A stretch of 64,000 nucleotides of DNA from Pelagibacterales bacterium SAG-MED19 (lineage in GTDB: Bacteria > Pseudomonadota > Alphaproteobacteria > Pelagibacterales > Pelagibacteraceae), in the NCBI GenBank assembly GCA_014654035.1, contig JACWDQ010000002.1, positions 49,776-113,775 on the forward strand. Reading direction: 5' to 3'. Numbering within the stretch: position 1 is the first letter of the stretch; each line of letters begins with the position of its first letter. Shown here in pieces: positions 62,907 to 64,000 of this stretch. A program made the position numbers and the translations under genes. The notes under the pieces were generated by a model. The model was not told the DNA's origin. It made no database searches and saw nothing but the letters and a program-made list of their open reading frames with translations.

Positions 62907-64000
62907 TTAATACTTTAGTTGAAGATCTTTATAATTAAAAGCTTTGATAAAAAATGATACTAATAAATAGAAAGTTAAACCTAATAAAACCGATAAAATT
63001 AAATAAAATGATTTAAAATTGTAATCATACACAAGTTGTTTTTCTAAAAATAAGATTAGAAAATTAAAAAATATACCCATCAAAATTGAAGCAAAAATAA
63101 TCTTAAGGAAATTTATAAAAAAAATTTTATTAAATTTGAACAGATCTCTTTTTTTTAAATAAATAAATAATATAATTGAATTAAACCATGATGAAATTGT
63201 TGTTGCTACAGGAATAATTATAAAACCTATACTTTTAAAGTAACATAGACTTATAAAGATATTTAAAATAACAGAAATCAAAGAAATATAAAATGGGGTT
63301 TTGGTATCATTGTTTGCAAAAAAGAATGTCGAAAAAACTTTTATTAATGCAAATGCCGGTAATCCTAAACCAAAATAAAAAAGAGCTTTTGCAGAATTAG
63401 ATACCGCTTCTTCATTAAAGGAACCATACCCAAATAATGCTGAGATAATTTCTTCAGAACCTATAAATAATGCTATAGATGCCGGCAAACTTAAAAACAT
63501 ACTCAATTCCAGTGCTTTGTTTTGAATTAGTAAGATTTTGTTTTTTTTTTTTAAATACACATGTTTTGAAAGTTGAGGTAAAACCACCACCCCAATTGCA
63601 ATTCCGGCAATGGCTAGATTTATTTGATAAATCCTATCAGCATAATATAAATATGACACTGCACTTGCTTGAAAAGATGCAATTATAGTACCAACTAAAA
63701 TATTAATCTGGGTAACACCCGAAGAAAAAATACTTGGTAAAAGTTTTTTAAAAAAAATCTTTGATTTATTATTAATTTTGAATCTAAAATTAAACTTTAT
63801 ATGATAAATATTTTTTACGTATCTATACAAAAAAAGTAACTGAATAAAACCTGATATTGAAACCCCATATGAAAGGTAATAAATAATTTCATCACCTAAA
63901 TAATTTCCTAGTAAAAGGATTCCAATTAATATTAAATTCAAAATTATAGGTGCTGCTGATGCTGCAGCAAATTTATTGTGAGAATTTAATACTGCTGCAA
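62907..64000 (-). CDS. murJ: Lipid II flippase MurJ (partial, cut by window edge)
   Basis: C-terminal part (about 364 codons) of an MOP-superfamily transporter that flips lipid II across the inner membrane. The frame continues to the window edge, reading AAVLNSHNKFAAASAAPII just before the visible hydrophobic core. The family elements are SYLYYADRIYQINLAIAGIA and ALFYFGLGLPAFALIKVFSTFFFA. Nine or ten membrane helices are visible; the N-terminus is missing only because the window ends. trpS follows after 2 bp. Confidence 0.93.
   Translation of the reverse strand, partial: AAVLNSHNKFAAASAAPIILNLILIGILLLGNYLGDEIIYYLSYGVSISGFIQLLFLYRYVKNIYHIKFNFRFKINNKSKIFFKKLLPSIFSSGVTQINILVGTIIASFQASAVSYLYYADRIYQINLAIAGIAIGVVVLPQLSKHVYLKKKNKILLIQNKALELSMFLSLPASIALFIGSEEIISALFGYGSFNEEAVSNSAKALFYFGLGLPAFALIKVFSTFFFANNDTKTPFYISLISVILNIFISLCYFKSIGFIIIPVATTISSWFNSIILFIYLKKRDLFKFNKIFFINFLKIIFASILMGIFFNFLILFLEKQLVYDYNFKSFYLILSVLLGLTFYLLVSFFIKAFNYKDLQLKY

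Noticed and set aside
1-64000. CRISPR arrays, insertion sequences, phage genes or rRNA
   Set aside because: No regularly spaced repeats, transposase or integrase motifs, attachment-site duplications or rRNA segments were noticed on either strand.

Overview
The window looks like a piece of the chromosome of a SAR11-type alphaproteobacterium (Pelagibacterales). This is an inference. It rests on very A+T-rich DNA (roughly 70 % by eye), almost no intergenic space, many stop/start overlaps of the TAATG or TGATG kind, and alphaproteobacterial gene orders: dnaN-dnaA-rpsT-mutM-ubiE-ubiB-coaBC-dut, irr-fabA-fabB-fabI, nusA-infB-rbfA-rpsO-pnp, helicase-fdxA-carD, and murJ-trpS-nfu-tsaB-fur-miaB-phoH-ybeY-lnt-metK. 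No rRNA operon, insertion sequence, phage or CRISPR was seen. Two tRNAs are present, Arg(ACG) and Leu(CAA). Both window edges cut genes: an unrecognised start at the left and murJ at the right.

Layout. 1-4 kb: thrS, a glycosyltransferase and a frameshifted alpha/beta hydrolase. 4-10 kb: glutamate synthase gltB/gltD. 10-18 kb: uppP, an EamA exporter, pyruvate dehydrogenase E2 and E1, a thiolase, tRNA-Arg and a PaaI thioesterase. 18-24 kb: Suv3-like helicase, TerB-like protein, ferredoxin, CarD, a 25-residue Lys/Arg peptide, an acyl-CoA ligase and tRNA-Leu. 24-31.5 kb: YqaA/DedA protein, DsbB, Coq7, HNH nuclease, esterase, HIG1 protein, thioredoxin-like protein, argH-lptM-lysA and plsC. 31.5-40.6 kb: replication genes followed by ubiquinone, CoA and dUTPase genes. 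40.6-46.3 kb: DUF3501, an Fe-S oxidoreductase and rubrerythrin, then Irr and the unsaturated fatty acid genes. 46-53 kb: the translation and RNA-decay cluster. 53-64 kb: metK, lnt, ybeY, phoH, miaB, fur, tsaB, a polysaccharide deacetylase, a Bax-like glucosaminidase, nfu, trpS and murJ.

The main points beyond routine annotation are these. (1) The E1 subunit of pyruvate dehydrogenase carries an N-terminal lipoyl domain nearly identical to that of its E2 neighbour. (2) nusA has its own promoter followed by a terminator-like hairpin whose U-tract abuts the nusA ribosome binding site, which suggests autoregulatory attenuation. (3) The rubrerythrin promoter is near-consensus and overlaps two Irr/Fur-like 8-1-8 boxes, and a third box lies just upstream of irr. 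(4) Four genes (a hydrolase, an HNH nuclease, lnt and a polysaccharide deacetylase) are each broken by a single-base indel in an A/T homopolymer, yet the remaining reading frames are intact. (5) Several unlisted small genes are visible: 25, 32, 38, 39 and 42 residues. (6) tsaB and the deacetylase overlap head to head through their start regions. Gene families were assigned from motifs read in the sequence. No database search was run.
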